Shown: positions 1 to 13,000, counted from the first letter of the stretch. The stretch is 64,000 nt of DNA from Anadara kagoshimensis (GCA_021292105.1 CM037870.1:62522167-62586166), one strand, 5' to 3'. Program-made: numbers and translations. The notes: generated by a model from the sequence alone, not told the origin.

Positions 1-215
1 GTGGTTAAAAGCACATGTTAACAGATCACTGCAGGTTCAAAGCCCACTCAGGACAGATCTAGTATGAGAAAGTTTCCCAGTTCACTTACTGAAGGTTGGT
101 TTTTTCTGGGTAGCCTGATTTCCTCCACCGTCTCAGAACTGACCATCTCCATATAAGTGAAACCATCTTGAATGGAGTGTAAAATTCCATTACTCAAATC
201 CACTTCCTTTGAATT
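1..215 (+). repeat. tRNA-derived SINE copy, family A, 5'-decayed
   Basis: This is a diverged copy of a SINE seen at least ten times in the window. It keeps a B-box-like stretch (caggttcaaagcccactcag), then the body (agatctagtatgagaaagtt, cagttcacttactgaaggtt, cctccaccgtctcagaactg) and the tail that ends near taaaattccattactc. Better copies, such as the one on the minus strand at 28618-28858, show the tRNA-like head (ggcctctgtggccaattgga) with A-box and B-box spacing. It lies in the intron before the CFAP107-like exon. Confidence 0.7.
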
Positions 216-268
216 GAAAATTGAGTAATAAGTGAATTAAATGTCATTCTGATTATTTTTATTTTCAG

Positions 269-543
269 GAAATGCAACTAATTTTGGCTTACTTGACAGT
301 AAAAAACAGCGTTGGGAGGACCAGGTAGCTGATGAAACCAAGGGCGATTTTGTAACGACATATCGTAACTCGTACATACGCTCAGCCACCCAGCCAGTAT
401 CATTCAGATATGCCATTCCCAGGGATAGATCCACATCACTGCATCCATACAATAAAATAAATAAAGATCTACACTTAAGAAATTCCCCCACGATAAAGGC
501 ACCAGAATCAGCACCACCTATGGTTGCTGCCTCAGTTTCTTAA
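269..543 (+). CDS. CFAP107: Last coding exon of a CFAP107-like (C1orf158) ciliary protein
   Basis: A 3' splice site (ttattttcag, AG at 267-268) is followed by an open frame to TAA at 541-543. The first two bases finish a split codon. The 90-residue piece starts NATNFGLLDSKKQRW and contains TTYRNSYIRSATQPVSFRYA, then RSTSLHPYNKINKDLHLRN. I match it from memory to the C-terminal part of vertebrate CFAP107, where a TNYGL..LKQRQ stretch is followed by an S/TTY..SY block and a W/FR-A-P...LHP ending. CFAP107 is a microtubule inner protein of motile cilia. Upstream exons lie outside the window. It is convergent with DNAJC16. The match is partial and covers only the end of the protein, so the name is moderately secure; the exon itself is well supported. 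Confidence 0.6.
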
Positions 544-3500
544 ACTGCCCTGTCATATAACTTTTATTCTACTCATTCTGTTTATAATACTTTTCACATT
601 GTGATATTTGGAATTTTATGTTCTTTAATTAAGAAATTAAATTTACATCATTATGGAAATTTTCTGAATTGGACAATAATGTTTCTACAATTTTATTCAT
701 CAGTGTTTGGATACCTTTATTACCTTTTGTTATGACCCCTTTTAGGGGTTTTATAATACTTCTCATCAAACTTTTGTTACTGTTTTATTGTTTGTACTTT
801 GTGGTCAGTCTATAAATACAAGTGTTATTGTTATATCTGTGATAGGCCATTTTTGTCATTGTGCCTGTTTTTTTTTAAAAAAAAAGCGATATGGTTCTTT
901 TTTCTTTTTCTTTTTTTAAATTAATTATAATAGTAGCTGTTAAAAACAGAAAAGTGTCAAATTAATTAACAAATTTAAATTTTCCTTTTTTTTTTTTATA
1001 ATTTAGAGCTTTCTCTATTTGGTGATTGGGTACTGTGCACGCATATATTCCAATCATGCATAAATATTTTTTAAATTAAAGTTTACCTATATATTCATCT
1101 ATTGAGCACCTTTTTAAATTTTTCAGTTAGTGCCTAAATATTAGGACTTAAATTTTAAAACTTTTTAAACATTTTCATTAGTATTGTAATTTTGGAGTTA
1201 TTGCATCATTTAGTATTATAAAACTGAACTGCTGAAGTAATTCTGTGATAAAAACTGGTGTATTAAGCAATAATTTATACATGTATTGTGTGTATTTAAA
1301 AATGTATTGTTACAGTATATATTTATTAAATATATTTTAAAAATTTAAAGTATTGAAGAGGGAAAAGCTCAATTTTATCCCATTAGTCCCTGAAAATTAT
1401 AATGGTAGCCCATATTACTCTTAAAAAGTTGGAAAGGAAACAGAAAATAAATACATGTAGTAATAATTTTAATATTGGATTTTTTTCAATTTTACAAATT
1501 TTATAATGAAGTTTAACATGAAATTATATATGTGATATTCTAAATAAACTAGAAAATGCTAATTAAATCTTACTAGATTTCATTCTACGTCTTGAAATTA
1601 AAAAGTTAAGAGAAAGAAAAACAAAATATGAAGAGAGACAGGAAAGTTTCTCCTAAATTTAACTCTGTCAAGAACATCAATATTTGAAAAAACACAAAAG
1701 ATTTAATTTTCTCACAAGTCTTTCCTTAATTTTATTAAACAAAATTTTTGAAGAAGTTTTTGAAATACAAAAAATTTATATGATTAGAGGCACATAAAGC
1801 TGAAATTTGTTTTTAATTTAAATGTTAATTTTTGTTATTAATTAGTAATTTTAGTGATATATTTGTTATCCTAGATAAGCACCGACAGTTATATTTACAT
1901 AAATATATATATTTACATCATAGTATTTATATTTACATGTGTTCATGAGCGAAGTTGTCGTAATGGATCACATCTTTATATATAATGTTTTATGCACATA
2001 TCAGTATTATTTATGTTTTGTAGGTTATTGTTATTACTTTCAATACAGTATAGAGAAATATAATTTTATAGGTTTGATATCATGCAGTTCTTTTTGGACC
2101 TCTCAGATGAAACCGTGAAAAAATCGTGAAAAAGTTGATGAAACAGCAAAACTAAATCGTAATCACTCAGTATTGGTTACAACGGTATTGGAAACCTTTG
2201 AATCATGCAAAAGAAAATTTTTTAATTGTGGAAATAATATCAGTCTTTTAATTGGAGTGGAGCATGTTACCTATATATTTATATGCATAGAAGTAATCAT
2301 TTATGAAATTTAAAAATTAAAAATGCATGGAATTCCATCTAACAATCCACTTACGAAAGATACCTATTGGTTACTGGTGGACATTTACTGGTAAAAACTG
2401 GTATTTGATTGGTATGCTGGTTAAATATTATTGATAAAACGGTATGCTTGTTAAATTTTAAAATTGTTTACTGGTTAAATATTCAATGGTCTGTTGGTTA
2501 AATATAAAATGGATGCTAAATGGTATGTTGTTAAATTTTGTGAAAGAGAAGATCTCAATGGTTTTATGGTAAGAATTGGATTTGGAATATATTAAAATGT
2601 TGTTAAATAGTGTGAAATGCTCAGATTAACTACGATCAGTATTATATAAAACCACATTGTGATGTACGTAACAGTCTGATAGTGTTTTATTGTTACAGAA
2701 CTGTTATTTCTGCTTGTATAGTTTATAGATTCGGTTTTTTAAGTTTGTTAAATTTTGCTTTTTCCCATTTTTTGCTCAATTATTTATATATATAACGTTG
2801 TTGGGATTTTTTCATTATATATATAGCTCATATAATTTTATAATTGTTATAAATAATACCTGCTTCTAATTTATAGAATGCACATTTTATCAGTATTTTA
2901 AACCTGCATAGATTGCCAAATTTTAGACTTGTTAAAAATTATTTTACACTTAAGGTGTTATATAATCTGAAACAATAGATTTTGGATTCAAAACCTTTAT
3001 TAGTACATTAGTATTGAACTAACATCAGGTAGTTTTACAAATAAGTTTCCTTAAGAATTTATTTATGAATTACTTTAAAAAGTATATCATTTTAATTTAA
3101 ATGAAATTTAAATCAGGAATTTACCTTTGCCCATTTGTTACATGACGGGCAAGTCATTGAACAAGTGCCTATAATAATTAAAATAATGGATATACATACA
3201 CACAGAAAGGAAATTTAATTAAATTTTTTGGTTTACAATTCTGTTTACTTACATGTACAAATATGTATAGGTCAAATATTTGCAGTGTGTATCAAAAACT
3301 TTTTGATTTTTAATTCCTAATAATGCACACATTTTACGTAGTGTATTTAAAACATATATATGTATACAACGTTTATATCAGAGTCTATGTATATTTAGAA
3401 GCTTTCTGAAGCATTTACTTGTGTTCATTTGTAAAGCACATATAAGTCTCCTCATCACATTTTGTAGATTTTAAGTAAAATTTCATATTTATGAAGTAAA

Positions 3501-3560
3501 GTGTGATACAGAGTTATAAGGAATTATGTTGTAATCATGCATAATCAGACATGTCCACAA
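544..3560. other. AT-rich 3' UTR and intergenic sequence, no gene seen
   Basis: No coding signal was found. The first part is probably the 3' UTR of the CFAP107-like gene, with several candidate AATAAA signals, for example in gaaaataaatac near 1445 and ctaaataaac near 1543. Between about 2355 and 2540 there are imperfect repeats of ggtatgctggttaaat. The rest is A/T-rich without recognisable elements. Confidence 0.5.
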
Positions 3561-3564
3561 TTAA

Positions 3565-3910
3565 AAAACAGTGCCTCTCACTTCCTAGTGTGAGAAAGTT
3601 TGTCAGTTCATTTGACAAAGGTTAATGGTTGTCTCTATCACCACCTCGGTACAAGTTCCACTCGTTACAGATCCAAGTGTGTCAGTTAACTTGTCGAAGG
3701 TTGGTGGTCTCAGGGCACTTATATTTAAAACCCACATAGGACAGATCTTAAGAGTGAAGAAGTTTGTTAATTCGCTTGCTTTAACTTTGAAGTGTTGAGG
3801 CTTTTCTCTGATCACTCTGGTTTCTTCCACAATCTCAGAATAACTACTTTGACATAAGTGAAAGAATTTTAACTGGTGCTTTAAACATCATTGCCCTACT
3901 CTGAAAACAG
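3565..3910 (+). repeat. SINE family A, rearranged copy
   Basis: It contains the family body twice: cctagtgtgagaaagtttgt with cagttcatttgacaaaggtt, and again from acccacataggacagatctt onward. It ends with the usual tail (acataagtgaaagaatttta, then catcattgccctactc). It is probably two overlapping or nested copies. Confidence 0.65.
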
Positions 3911-4285
3911 CATCATAGTATAGAATTAACTGTATGCTGCCTGTTCAAGTGGATTAAGTTTTAACGACAAAACTGAAAACCCTCTTTTCATATAGTCAAA
4001 ATCAAACAATTTTAGCTTTTGAGATTTTTTTATTCAACAAAAAAAATAATAAAAACACCCATAAAATAGAGGGAGGTCACAACAATAATTAAATACTTTG
4101 TAGTACATCATAGGTAGTCAAAAATAACATAACAGTCAACAGTTACACAATCCATATACAACTTCTATATGGCAGATGACATGTGAAGGTGGTTACTATG
4201 ACAACACAAGACTAAACGGGATTCACCATTCAACATCTACACAATCCATATACAATGCTGATAACGTCTCTAAGGCTAGTTGATA
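3911..4285. other. AT-rich intergenic sequence, nothing recognised
   Basis: No open frame, tRNA-like head or TIR stands out. The phrases caatccatatacaa and taacagtcaacagttacac recur with small changes at about 4136-4165 and 4225-4255, which suggests an old local duplication. Confidence 0.35.
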
Positions 4286-4360
4286 TAAAAAACAAACATA
4301 CTGGTCCATGCTCTAATCATATCCAAACTGCAAAGATAAAACTTTGAAAACCACATATTA
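4286..4360 (-). mobile_element. Decayed Penelope-like 3'-UTR fragment
   Basis: The plus strand reads aaaaaacaaacatactggtc then catgctctaatcat and gataaaactttgaaaac. This is the reverse complement of the 3' UTR that follows the Penelope-like ORF at 42915-43118, with many changes. It is the same tag seen in better copies at about 32232-32370 and 40612-40735. Confidence 0.5.
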
Positions 4361-4470
4361 TTCTGCCAGTGTTGTCTTGACTGGGTTTCCAATATTGCCA
4401 TAATTTGAGAATTTACAGCTTTATTAACAATACTGGTTTTCCAGGGTCGGCTTAGAAATTTTACCAAGTT

Positions 4471-4488
4471 TTTAGCTCACCTGAGCCA

Positions 4489-4520
<32 letters not shown>

Positions 4521-4531
4521 GTCCGTTGTCT

Positions 4532-4585
<54 letters not shown>

Positions 4586-5936
4586 TTTCTCACGAACCAC
4601 TGGGCAGATTTCAACGAGACTTGGTCAGATGCATGTCTTGGTCGGTGCAATTCAAATTTGTTTGTGGTGTTGCCATGGCTACCATAACTAGGTCAAGGTG
4701 ACCTAGGGGTGCAAAAATCTTAAAAAATCTTCTTCTCCGAAAGTATTGATTAGAGAAAAAATCTGATGTGATATTTGGCTTCTCTAGGGTCTTTAGCCTA
4801 TAGTTTGTTCATTTTGTGAAATTCGGACAAAAAATAGGTTACGCGTTTTTGCGTTTAATTTTGAAAAAATCGTAAAATAGCTTCAAATTGTTATAACTTG
4901 ACTATTTGGCCAGATAATGACATGGGGTTTTCAGTTTTGACATCTTCTTGTTAGTATCTTCAAATTGAGGTCAAGGTCAATTGTGAAGGTCGTGACCTAA
5001 TTTTTTTTACCTCTGATTATAATTATTATCTCGAAAACTATAAACTTTTTGTATAGGCATGTATATTAGAATGTTGTAGGTATTGATACAACAATCATTT
5101 TGGTGTATAGAAAAAGGTCATGGGTTCAAAGGTCAAGGTCACAGATGCGAAACAATACGGAAATGTTTAATTATCTCGAAAACTATAAACTTTTTGTATA
5201 GGCATGTATATTAGAATGCTGTAGGTATTGATACAACGATCATTTTGATGTACAGAAAGAGGTCATGGGTTCAAAGGTCAAGGTCACAGATGCGAAACAA
5301 TACGGAAATGTTTAATTATCTCGAAAACTATAAACTTTTTGTATAGGCATGTATATTAGAATGTTGTAGGTATTGATACAACGATCATTTTGATGTATAG
5401 AAAAAGGTCATGGGTTCAAAGGTCAAGGTCACAGATGCGAGACAATACCGAAATGGTTAATTATCTCGAAAACTATAAACTTTTTGTATAGGCATGTATA
5501 TTAGAATGTTGTAGGTATTGATACAACAATCATTTTGATGTATAGAAAAAGGTCATGGGTTCAAAGGTCAAGGTCACAGATGCGAATCAATACCGAAATG
5601 GTTAATTATCTCGAAAACTATAAACTTTTTGTATAGGCATGTATATTAGAATGTTGTAGGTATTGATACAATGATCATTTTGACGTATAGAAAAAGGTCA
5701 TGGGTTCAAAGGTCAAGGTCACAGATGCGAAAACAATACTGAAATGGTTAATTATCTTGAAAACTATAAAAGTTTTGTATAGGCATGTATATTAGAATGT
5801 TGTAGGTATTGATGCAATGATCATTTTGATGTAAAGAAAAAATTCATTGGGGTTTAGTATTTATGTTTTCTTTAAATCTATCAGCTAGCCATTAGTTATC
5901 AGGTGAGCGTATAAGGCCCATGGGCCTCTTGTTTAG
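4471..5936 (-). mobile_element. Pearl/Helentron-like non-autonomous element with 145-bp tandem core, copy 1
   Basis: One end is a hairpin, agctcacctgagccaaaggc tcaagtgagct, followed by a GTC microsatellite (about 4534-4563). The core holds about six tandem units of 145 bp, each with gtataggcatgtatattaga and ggtcatgggttcaaaggtca. The other end is ggtgagcgtataaggcccat gggcctcttg with a GGCCCATGGGCC palindrome. Both flanks are runs of T. Read on the minus strand, the order is fixed end, tandem core, ACG microsatellite, hairpin end, the layout of pearl elements and Helentron-associated elements. A second copy is at 55387-57251. No protein is encoded. The link to Helentrons rests on architecture and the T/T target, so it is an inference. 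Confidence 0.75.
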
Positions 5937-6009
5937 GGTAAATTTATGTGGAAAGAGGGTAGATTGGAGTACTTACGTCAACAATATTTCACTTTTTTGA
6001 GACAGTCAG

Positions 6010-6150
6010 TTAAGGAGTAGTGAAGGAATTGACAGAAAACCTGTTGACCTTCAGCAAATGACACTAGGATCTACCCTGAAAGGGATTTGAACCTAGGCAG
6101 TGAGAGGTCTAATGACGGCACTGTGTCATTGAGTACCAAATATTTTCAAG
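6010..6150 (-). repeat. SINE family A fragment
   Basis: On the plus strand it reads gacagaaaacctgttgacct, tcagcaaatgacactaggat, then a B-box complement in ggatttgaacctaggcagtg. It is a minus-strand copy lacking a clean tRNA-like 5' head. Confidence 0.6.
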
Positions 6151-6494
6151 AGACAGATTGTTACAGTTTTCCACAATACCATAGTACATATATATAGTAC
6201 ATACTACATAACAGATGGCACACAATATACATGTACTTGCATAATTAACTGATAATTAACACCACTACAAGTAATTATTAAATGCTTATAAAATAACCCA
6301 AAGAAAAAAAAAGAAAATAAGTAAAAGTATAAACAAAACATGTACATGTAAGTAACATGGTGAAACAAGAAAGTGTGAAAGTTTGAGACCATTATGCATA
6401 GACAATCAAACAAAAATGTTGATACCAACTTTTCAAAATGATGACACAAAACCAATTGGCACAGTTTATAAAGGGGTAATAAAGTCAGCATGAA

Positions 6495-7085
6495 ATAAGT
6501 GGAGTAATGGGAGTCAAGATTCTTTCACTTACATAGTGAATGGTGGGGGAAACTGGAGTGCCCAGAATAAACCACAAACCTTCAGAATATTATAAGTTAT
6601 ACAGGTCTTTGGCAGGTTACACGGTCCCATGTACCCCGTCAAAAATTTATGTACCCTGAGCCACAGGCAAAGGGTACATTCATCTTTGACAGGGTACATG
6701 GGACCGTGTAACCTGCCAAAGACCTGTATAACGTTTTTGTCACCCTTCAAAGCATTACCAGTTGGATCTTTTTAACTTCCATTTCGTATTTTCTGTGACT
6801 TGCGTTGTCGCCATGTTTGTTTACTGTAATTAGACGTCAGCGATGTACGAGTTACTTCCCTTTTACAGCTAAACGTAGCGTGCGTTCATGTAAACCGGCA
6901 GTTTTCAAACACAGTTCCATGTACCCGGCAAGTTAACCAATTGCTATGCGAGAAATTTCTTTGAAGGGTGACAAGAAATGATAAACTTTCTCACACTAGG
7001 ATCTGTCTCGAGTAAAATTTGAACCTAGGCGGCGAGAGGCGCTTTTATCTGTAGGTGCACACTTTAGACCAAGCCCTCCAGTATG
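6495..7085 (-). repeat. SINE family A copy split by a fold-back element
   Basis: The SINE tail is at about 6495-6586 (taatgggagtcaagattctt; ccagaataaaccacaaacct). The head half resumes at about 6975 (gataaactttctcacactag; tttgaacctaggcggcgaga). Other copies run straight from ccttcag into the aaactttctcaca segment, so the material at 6587-6972 is an insertion. Confidence 0.7.
6587..6972. mobile_element. Fold-back element with 14-bp inner TIRs, copy 1
   Basis: A long hairpin (about 6605-6728) pairs tttggcaggttacacggtcc catgtacc with ggtacatgggaccgtgtaac ctgccaaag. A module with inverted ends GTCACCCTTCAAAG (6739-6752) and CTTTGAAGGGTGAC (6959-6972) follows. The same two-part structure occurs at 45297-45690, and the second module alone at about 45032-45279. 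The open frame on the minus strand here is a shadow of the hairpin. The class is unknown. Confidence 0.7.
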
Positions 7086-7960
7086 AAATGAACTGCACCA
7101 GCCACCCTTATGACTGAATATGAAAAATTCCATAAATCAAACTGAATGGGATTCTGATTTTAATGTTGAGCTTTCAAAAATTGGTTTATCAAAAGTAAAA
7201 AGGTCTGTAAGATTCATCTAAAATCCTTGATTTCTTAAAAAATCGTTCGAAAAAAGACATACAAACTGTCAGTTATGTCAAATAGTGAATGATTACATGA
7301 TGTTGTTAATTGCGGTTTCCAATCACACTGATAGTTCTTGCACCCAGAAATCTTACATTCCTGCTTTCGACATGATGATCAATATTTACAGACCCTGATC
7401 AAAGGAATATTTGTTTCAGTTTTAACACATGGCTACATAACCAGACATGCAGACCTTTTTAATAGAAAAGAAGTTTCAGTTATAAGAGTCAGATACATAA
7501 AGGGACTGTACTCAATTGATAGACAATCTTGCCAACTGACATTAGAAAGTGGGCTTTTTATTCACTCTATTTACATAATAATTTTCTAAACCTTAAATGT
7601 CAAATTCATCAGATCCAGATATCAAAATGTTAACACAGTCACATCCATTCCATCACATGAAGGCACCAAATTCATTAAAATAATCCCATTGATTCCATCA
7701 CATCAAAATATTAAAAAAAATAGCATTGCTCTGGCATAAGAATAAAAAAAATTGTGTGCATCACCCATGACAACATGGCATCAAGAACCATTGCTTTCAA
7801 TGAACAATAACAGAAAAGGTATGGCCAATAAAAAATTTTGCGATAAAAAAGAATCTGTTTATATATTAATCAATAAATATCATGCATATTTACATCATTT
7901 GTACACAACAACATAAATCTCGTTTGAAATAACATTAAGTAACACCCATACTACATCTAT
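7086..7960. other. Intergenic sequence, nothing recognised
   Basis: A short plus-strand open frame (7338-7589) shows no recognisable domain. The phrases taacagaaaaggtatggcca and its variant near 25388 suggest an old dispersed repeat. Confidence 0.35.
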
Positions 7961-7961
7961 T

Positions 7962-8117
7962 CAGTTAAACCTGCAACAGCAACTACCTTTATATAAAGAC
8001 CACCTGTCCATCTAAAGCCAAGGTCCCCTTTGCTTCTTATTTCAACCAATAATAAATTGAAATATAACAAAAAGACCATCTTTCTTAGGTATGGGTGGTC
8101 TTTATTTACAGGTTTAC
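7962..8117. mobile_element. Short TIR element, aaacctg family (MITE), decayed
   Basis: It starts near gttaaacctgcaacagcaac and ends near tttatttacaggttta, with inner phrases tttatataaagaccacctgt and gggtggtctttatttacagg. Relatives at 13543-13717, 34822-34965 and 43195-43372 have ends like ACAGTAAAACCTG and CAGGTTTTACTGT, as in pogo/Tigger-type Tc1-mariner MITEs. Confidence 0.55.
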
Positions 8118-8269
8118 CTGGAAACCAATATGGCCACATACATGTAGTAAAACATTCAATCATTCTATATAATATAAAGACCACCTATCTATATCTTACT
8201 TTACTCAGTCTGTTTAATCGCTTTTATAGTCGAAAGCATCCTCTCTAGCGGCCACAGGTGGCCTTATCT

Positions 8270-8495
8270 TTTTCAAATGCCACAGAGGTGTCTTTAGCGT
8301 GTGCCGAGACACAGGACCTCGGTTTTTAGTCTCACCTGAAGGACTATTTTAGTATTGAGCTTTTTACACCTCTAGTATGGGCAGGAGATGATTATCATCT
8401 CAGAAAATTTCCAAGTCCCGTGTGAGGTTGGAACCCACAATCCTTGACTTCAAAAGCCAGTGACTGTACCACTCGACCCTGTTTGCCCATAAGAC
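8270..8495 (-). repeat. tRNA-derived SINE (another family), minus strand
   Basis: Read on the minus strand, the head is gggcaaacagggtcgagtgg tacagtcact, with an A-box-like segment, and a B-box occurs in gtgggttccaacctcacacg. It lacks a plausible cloverleaf and continues into a non-tRNA body, so it is a SINE head, not a tRNA gene. Confidence 0.5.
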
Positions 8496-9060
8496 CATAT
8501 TATACACATGTACGGTAAGTATATTTTGTCTATAAATATACGGAAATACCGGCACATAGTAAAACATTCACATAATTCCTGATAATTGTATATCATGATT
8601 AAAATTATATATAAATAAATATAACTTACATAAATACTGACATCAAATTGATTGAAAAAAGACATCCAAGTATGCATATACATAATCAACATTACAGAAA
8701 ACAGTACTTAAGTTAATACAAGGCTAAAATATGTGTATATATTCAACAATCCCTGGCTTCACTTGGAATGATTATAAAAACAGACAGTGTCAATCTACAA
8801 ATGTACAGTAAACATATTAACTTTAGAGTATACAAATTTGAGTGCAAATTATAATCTGGGTCAATTCACATGGGACTTGAATTAGCATAAATTTCAAGGA
8901 TTGCCTTCAGCACTATGATTGCACATGTATTTGTATTTAATTTTAGTAATGGATTTAAGTAAGCACTACTGTGTTTAGTGAGATTCAACACTGTACTAAT
9001 ATCACAGACACTATGTGATGACCCATACAGGTGGTTTATAATGCAGTCAAACTTGTTTTG
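8496..9060. other. AT-rich intergenic sequence, nothing recognised
   Basis: There is no coding or element-end signal beyond scattered ATATA runs. Confidence 0.35.
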
Positions 9061-9061
9061 A

Positions 9062-9222
9062 AAATCACCTCTCTACCAGGTCAATCTGCCTATAAAAACT
9101 AATAAAATATCACAGTTCCTCTATATCCAAATTACTTGAACTTGCATATATCACATCGGTCCCTGAAGGCCTTTTATTGGTTTCAATGGGTGACCTTTGT
9201 AGACAGGTTTGACTCTATTGAG
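9062..9222. mobile_element. Short TIR element, aaacctg family, decayed
   Basis: It contains caatctgcctataaaaacta and ends with gggtgacctttgtagacagg tttgactctatt, as in the copy at 43195-43372. Confidence 0.5.
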
Positions 9223-9716
9223 TTTTGAAGATTTTATATGTTGATCATTAACATGACTTTTGGCAAACAAAAAACAAAAAAATTTGTTATTGATGAAAAT
9301 ACACTGTTTTGAGACATTTAATTTCAACACATACAAAAGACACATTTCAGATCTAATCTCATTTGAAATCTTTGAATACTAAACAAATTAAATCAATTTT
9401 ATGTCATAGAACTGATGTCCACGTAGGTTGTGTTAAATGATCAATTGTTTACTAAAGTCATTTTACACAGTTTATAATCACATTATTGTTTTTGTACCTA
9501 CATGATGTGAACTACAAACACAAAATATATGTATAAGTTTTCTAATCTAATCAGTGGGACTTTTTCTAATTCATTAGTAACTAAAATATTCAATTGTACA
9601 CTAGGGAGTTAAAATTACAATGGACTGGCATTAGAAAATTTTACCATTTTTGTTCTTAGCACACATCAATGTACATATAACAACAAAACTTTGACACAAT
9701 GGCAAGATATAAGTAC

Positions 9717-9905
9717 GGTAAAACCTGGATTCATAACCACCATTTGTCCAGTAAGCTTTTGGCATTATAAAGGAGTTTGGCGATTAATCAAGAGAGACTC
9801 AAAAGAAAAACAGAAGAAATAGATTTTGGGACATCAGAATAGTGTGGTGGTAATCAAGGTGGCAAGGTTATAGAGGGGCATTATAACAAGATTTTACTAT
9901 ACTGT
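9717..9905. mobile_element. Short TIR element, precursor type of the 54-bp array family
   Basis: It begins acggtaaaacctggattcat and ends ggcattataacaagatttta ctatactgt, inside which gtggtaatcaaggtggcaag gttatag matches the unit amplified about 50 times at 60484-63210. This is an isolated, unamplified relative. Confidence 0.6.
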
Positions 9906-10031
9906 TAATAAATTATTTTGGCTATACCATTACTGCAGCCATAACAAGATACAAAACTTGGTCAAGTTAATAAATACATTGTATTTTGGAATATAAAGGA
10001 ATCATCTTTCTTGACTAGCTACCTCAATACT

Positions 10032-13000
10032 TCATTTTAGCGTCATCTCTGGCCAGAATGGTACCCGTATCTTTCTCAGAGAGCCATCAAATACTCTATC
10101 TAACCAACCTAATAAACCATCAAGTAAATTTTCTGTAGATACACCTTTAGTTAAATCCTCCTCCTCGCTGGATTCCTCATCTGTCTCGACAAACCCGATG
10201 GCATGGGTCACTTTGTTGGACGATCTCATCCATTTCCGCACCTTTTTAGCATGATATATATAATAGTATTTTCTGTAACCATTTATGGCTAACACTGTAC
10301 CAGTACAGTTGCGTATATTAATATTTGGTAAATGTTTTCTATTCTCCATACTCTCCTCTAGCAGCTGTCGATACCAACCTATATATTCCTCCAGATTCAC
10401 AAACGCAAAGGATAGTCCACTATATCTGTAAAAATATGTATAAAAGATACATTAACAAGAGCTTCAAGTGAAAACAAGATACCATGCTGAGAGATATTTG
10501 TCATCATTGAAAAAAAGTCAAAGGGCCATAACTCCTAGAAGAATCATTGAACTGGAACAAGAAAATGTTATGCACAACAACCCCTTCCACTGACTATCCT
10601 GTAAAGTTTCATCAATATCTGATAGATAGTATTGGAGAACTGGTCCAGATAAAAAGTATTATACATGGATACAAAGACGGATGGAATGTGGCAGGAAAAA
10701 GAAATAGATAATTGTGTAGATATGAGTTGCATTATGTGGTATTATGCCCCAGTCAAGATTCTTTCACTTTTATTGAGTTCTTGGATGGTGGAGAAAACCA
10801 GAGAACTAAGAGGAAACCACTAACCTTTGGCAAGCAAACTGACAAACTTTCTTAAACATGTACCTGACTGACTATGGTCTGAACTTGTACAGTGAAATGT
10901 AATTCAAAAACCACCAATTCATGTTTAAACTATAGATCTAACAATTGATTTATTACATTTACACTCTCTTTTAAATTAAATTTCAATTCATGTTTGGTAT
11001 ATTTTGTACAGAAAAAATATATGGATACATTTGTATTATGCTGTTATGAATGAAACTGAATCTACAATACTATGTAAGACAAAATTTACCTTGAATTGCA
11101 AAGGCAATGTAAATGAACAATATGGTAGATACAACTAAACTTAAATTGGATATTTTTGGATATTTATCTCTATACTAATTGTTTAACCTGAAAAATGTGG
11201 GTATAATGTTTAAATCTAAGACAGTTTTTACCTTGAATATGGAAACATAAGTTCACCAAACATCTGTACAAGTTTCTCTTTGACCGTATCGTCCACTAAT
11301 AAAGTAATGGTAAGACCTGTATCTGCCTCAGCTACTAAGGTGTTATATGTCTCGTAACGCATTTCATACACATGTACGATTCTGTTGTCTAATGTCCTGT
11401 AACAACCAAACAAAGGAAAAAATGTTATACAATTAAAACTATTTTAAACCTGTTGTAGTGTCCATCACTATATAAATAATGGCTGTCTATACAGTAATAC
11501 CACTACAAAACCTCAAGTGGTAGAGTGTTTGACTTGTATGTGAGAGGGTTTGTGGGTTCAAACCTCGGCCAGGTCTGACCAAGACTTGAAAATAAGAAGT
11601 GACTGTTCTTTTGCCAAGCACTCAGTATTTAAAAATGAGAGTCACTAGGCCCTTCAGAAGAGACCTTAAAAAACTGATGCCCAATGTCAAAGAACATTAA
11701 AAACCCTCCCTGCACATTGCCCTGAGCTTACTACAACGGTAACAATTTCTGTCACTTCACCTATAGCTGGCGGTGTCTCGATCTAAGTGACAGAGAAACC
11801 ATCTTCCTTCAGCAAGTGAACTGACAAGCTTTCTCACAATTGAATCTGTATTGCATTGGGTTCTATCATAGACAGTAAGAGTTGCTGTGATCTGTATGCA
11901 TAAGCTTTAGACCATTCTGCCACTGAGGCCCCCTCAAGGTTATCAAGAGGAGTTATATTGATGTTTTTACTGCAGATACATTAAACACTTACTTTGAAGG
12001 TGGTCTTGGTTTAGTTTTCCTTGGTTCATTTCTCTTTATTTCCTCTTCTTCAAGTAAAGACATTTTTGACATAAAGTAAGTCATACCAAACATAAACACA
12101 CAGGACAACAGCACAGCCAATAATGTCGTGTTCTCAAACCTGTTAACATAATTAAAATTAAAAATTAAAAATTTGTGTTTAAAAGTATTATACTTTAATT
12201 TGGCTGGTGTGTTAGTTTAAGAGGGATAGCATCACTTGTCTATGGCATCACTTGTAATAAAGGTTTATTTTATGTGAGGTACAAATTTTCCTGGTTGTAA
12301 ATTAAGGGAAAATTAGCATATTATGAATAAAACTAAACTTAGAGTACATCAAATAATCAATAGTTCTTGTACCCAGATTAACAAATATATGCAGGTCACA
12401 TTACCTGTATTAAGTAGAACTTGTTACCTACATTCAGTGTTCATTCTAGAAAGGGTCATGGGGCCATTGCTCTCTACTTCAAAATGCTCTCATTGTTAAG
12501 ACCTTGGTGAGTCAAATCAAATTTAACAATAAATGAATGCAAAGTATTGATGTTATGGTGTTTCAGAAAATGCCTCCTCATACAAATACTAGATTAAACA
12601 CTGTATTCATTAGATTTTATTACCTGAATACATAGTTATAGAGATTTTCACCCCACTCCAACAATCTGTAGCATATCCTTATCATCAAATTCTGAAACAG
12701 AAAAAGAAAGAAAATTTATCAGAACACTCAGAAATCGAATTGTCAAATCAGAAATCTCAAACACTTATCTACAGATTTTAAACATTAAGATTTAATAGTA
12801 CTGTTTGTTTAGGCTTTTTCAGAGAAAGCCAGAATGCAAATATTTTATAGATTTCAATAGGATGGGTACAAATAAATGATTCTTTAATTTACATGAACCG
12901 AGTCGTTACTAAAAATTCCTCTTTTGGTCCCACTTTTGCTTTAAATATCATTTTATGCGACAAAATATAACTTTGGTGGGTGTTTACAAAGGTAATTTTT

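Noticed and set aside
4498-4701. Open frame starting with a run of arginines
   Set aside because: It reads through the GTC microsatellite of a mobile element.
6529-6750. Minus-strand frame MKGDKNVIQVFGRLHGPMYPV and its twin at 45157-45462
   Set aside because: Both read through the hairpin of a fold-back element; the similarity is of DNA repeats and includes the palindrome, so no protein is supported.
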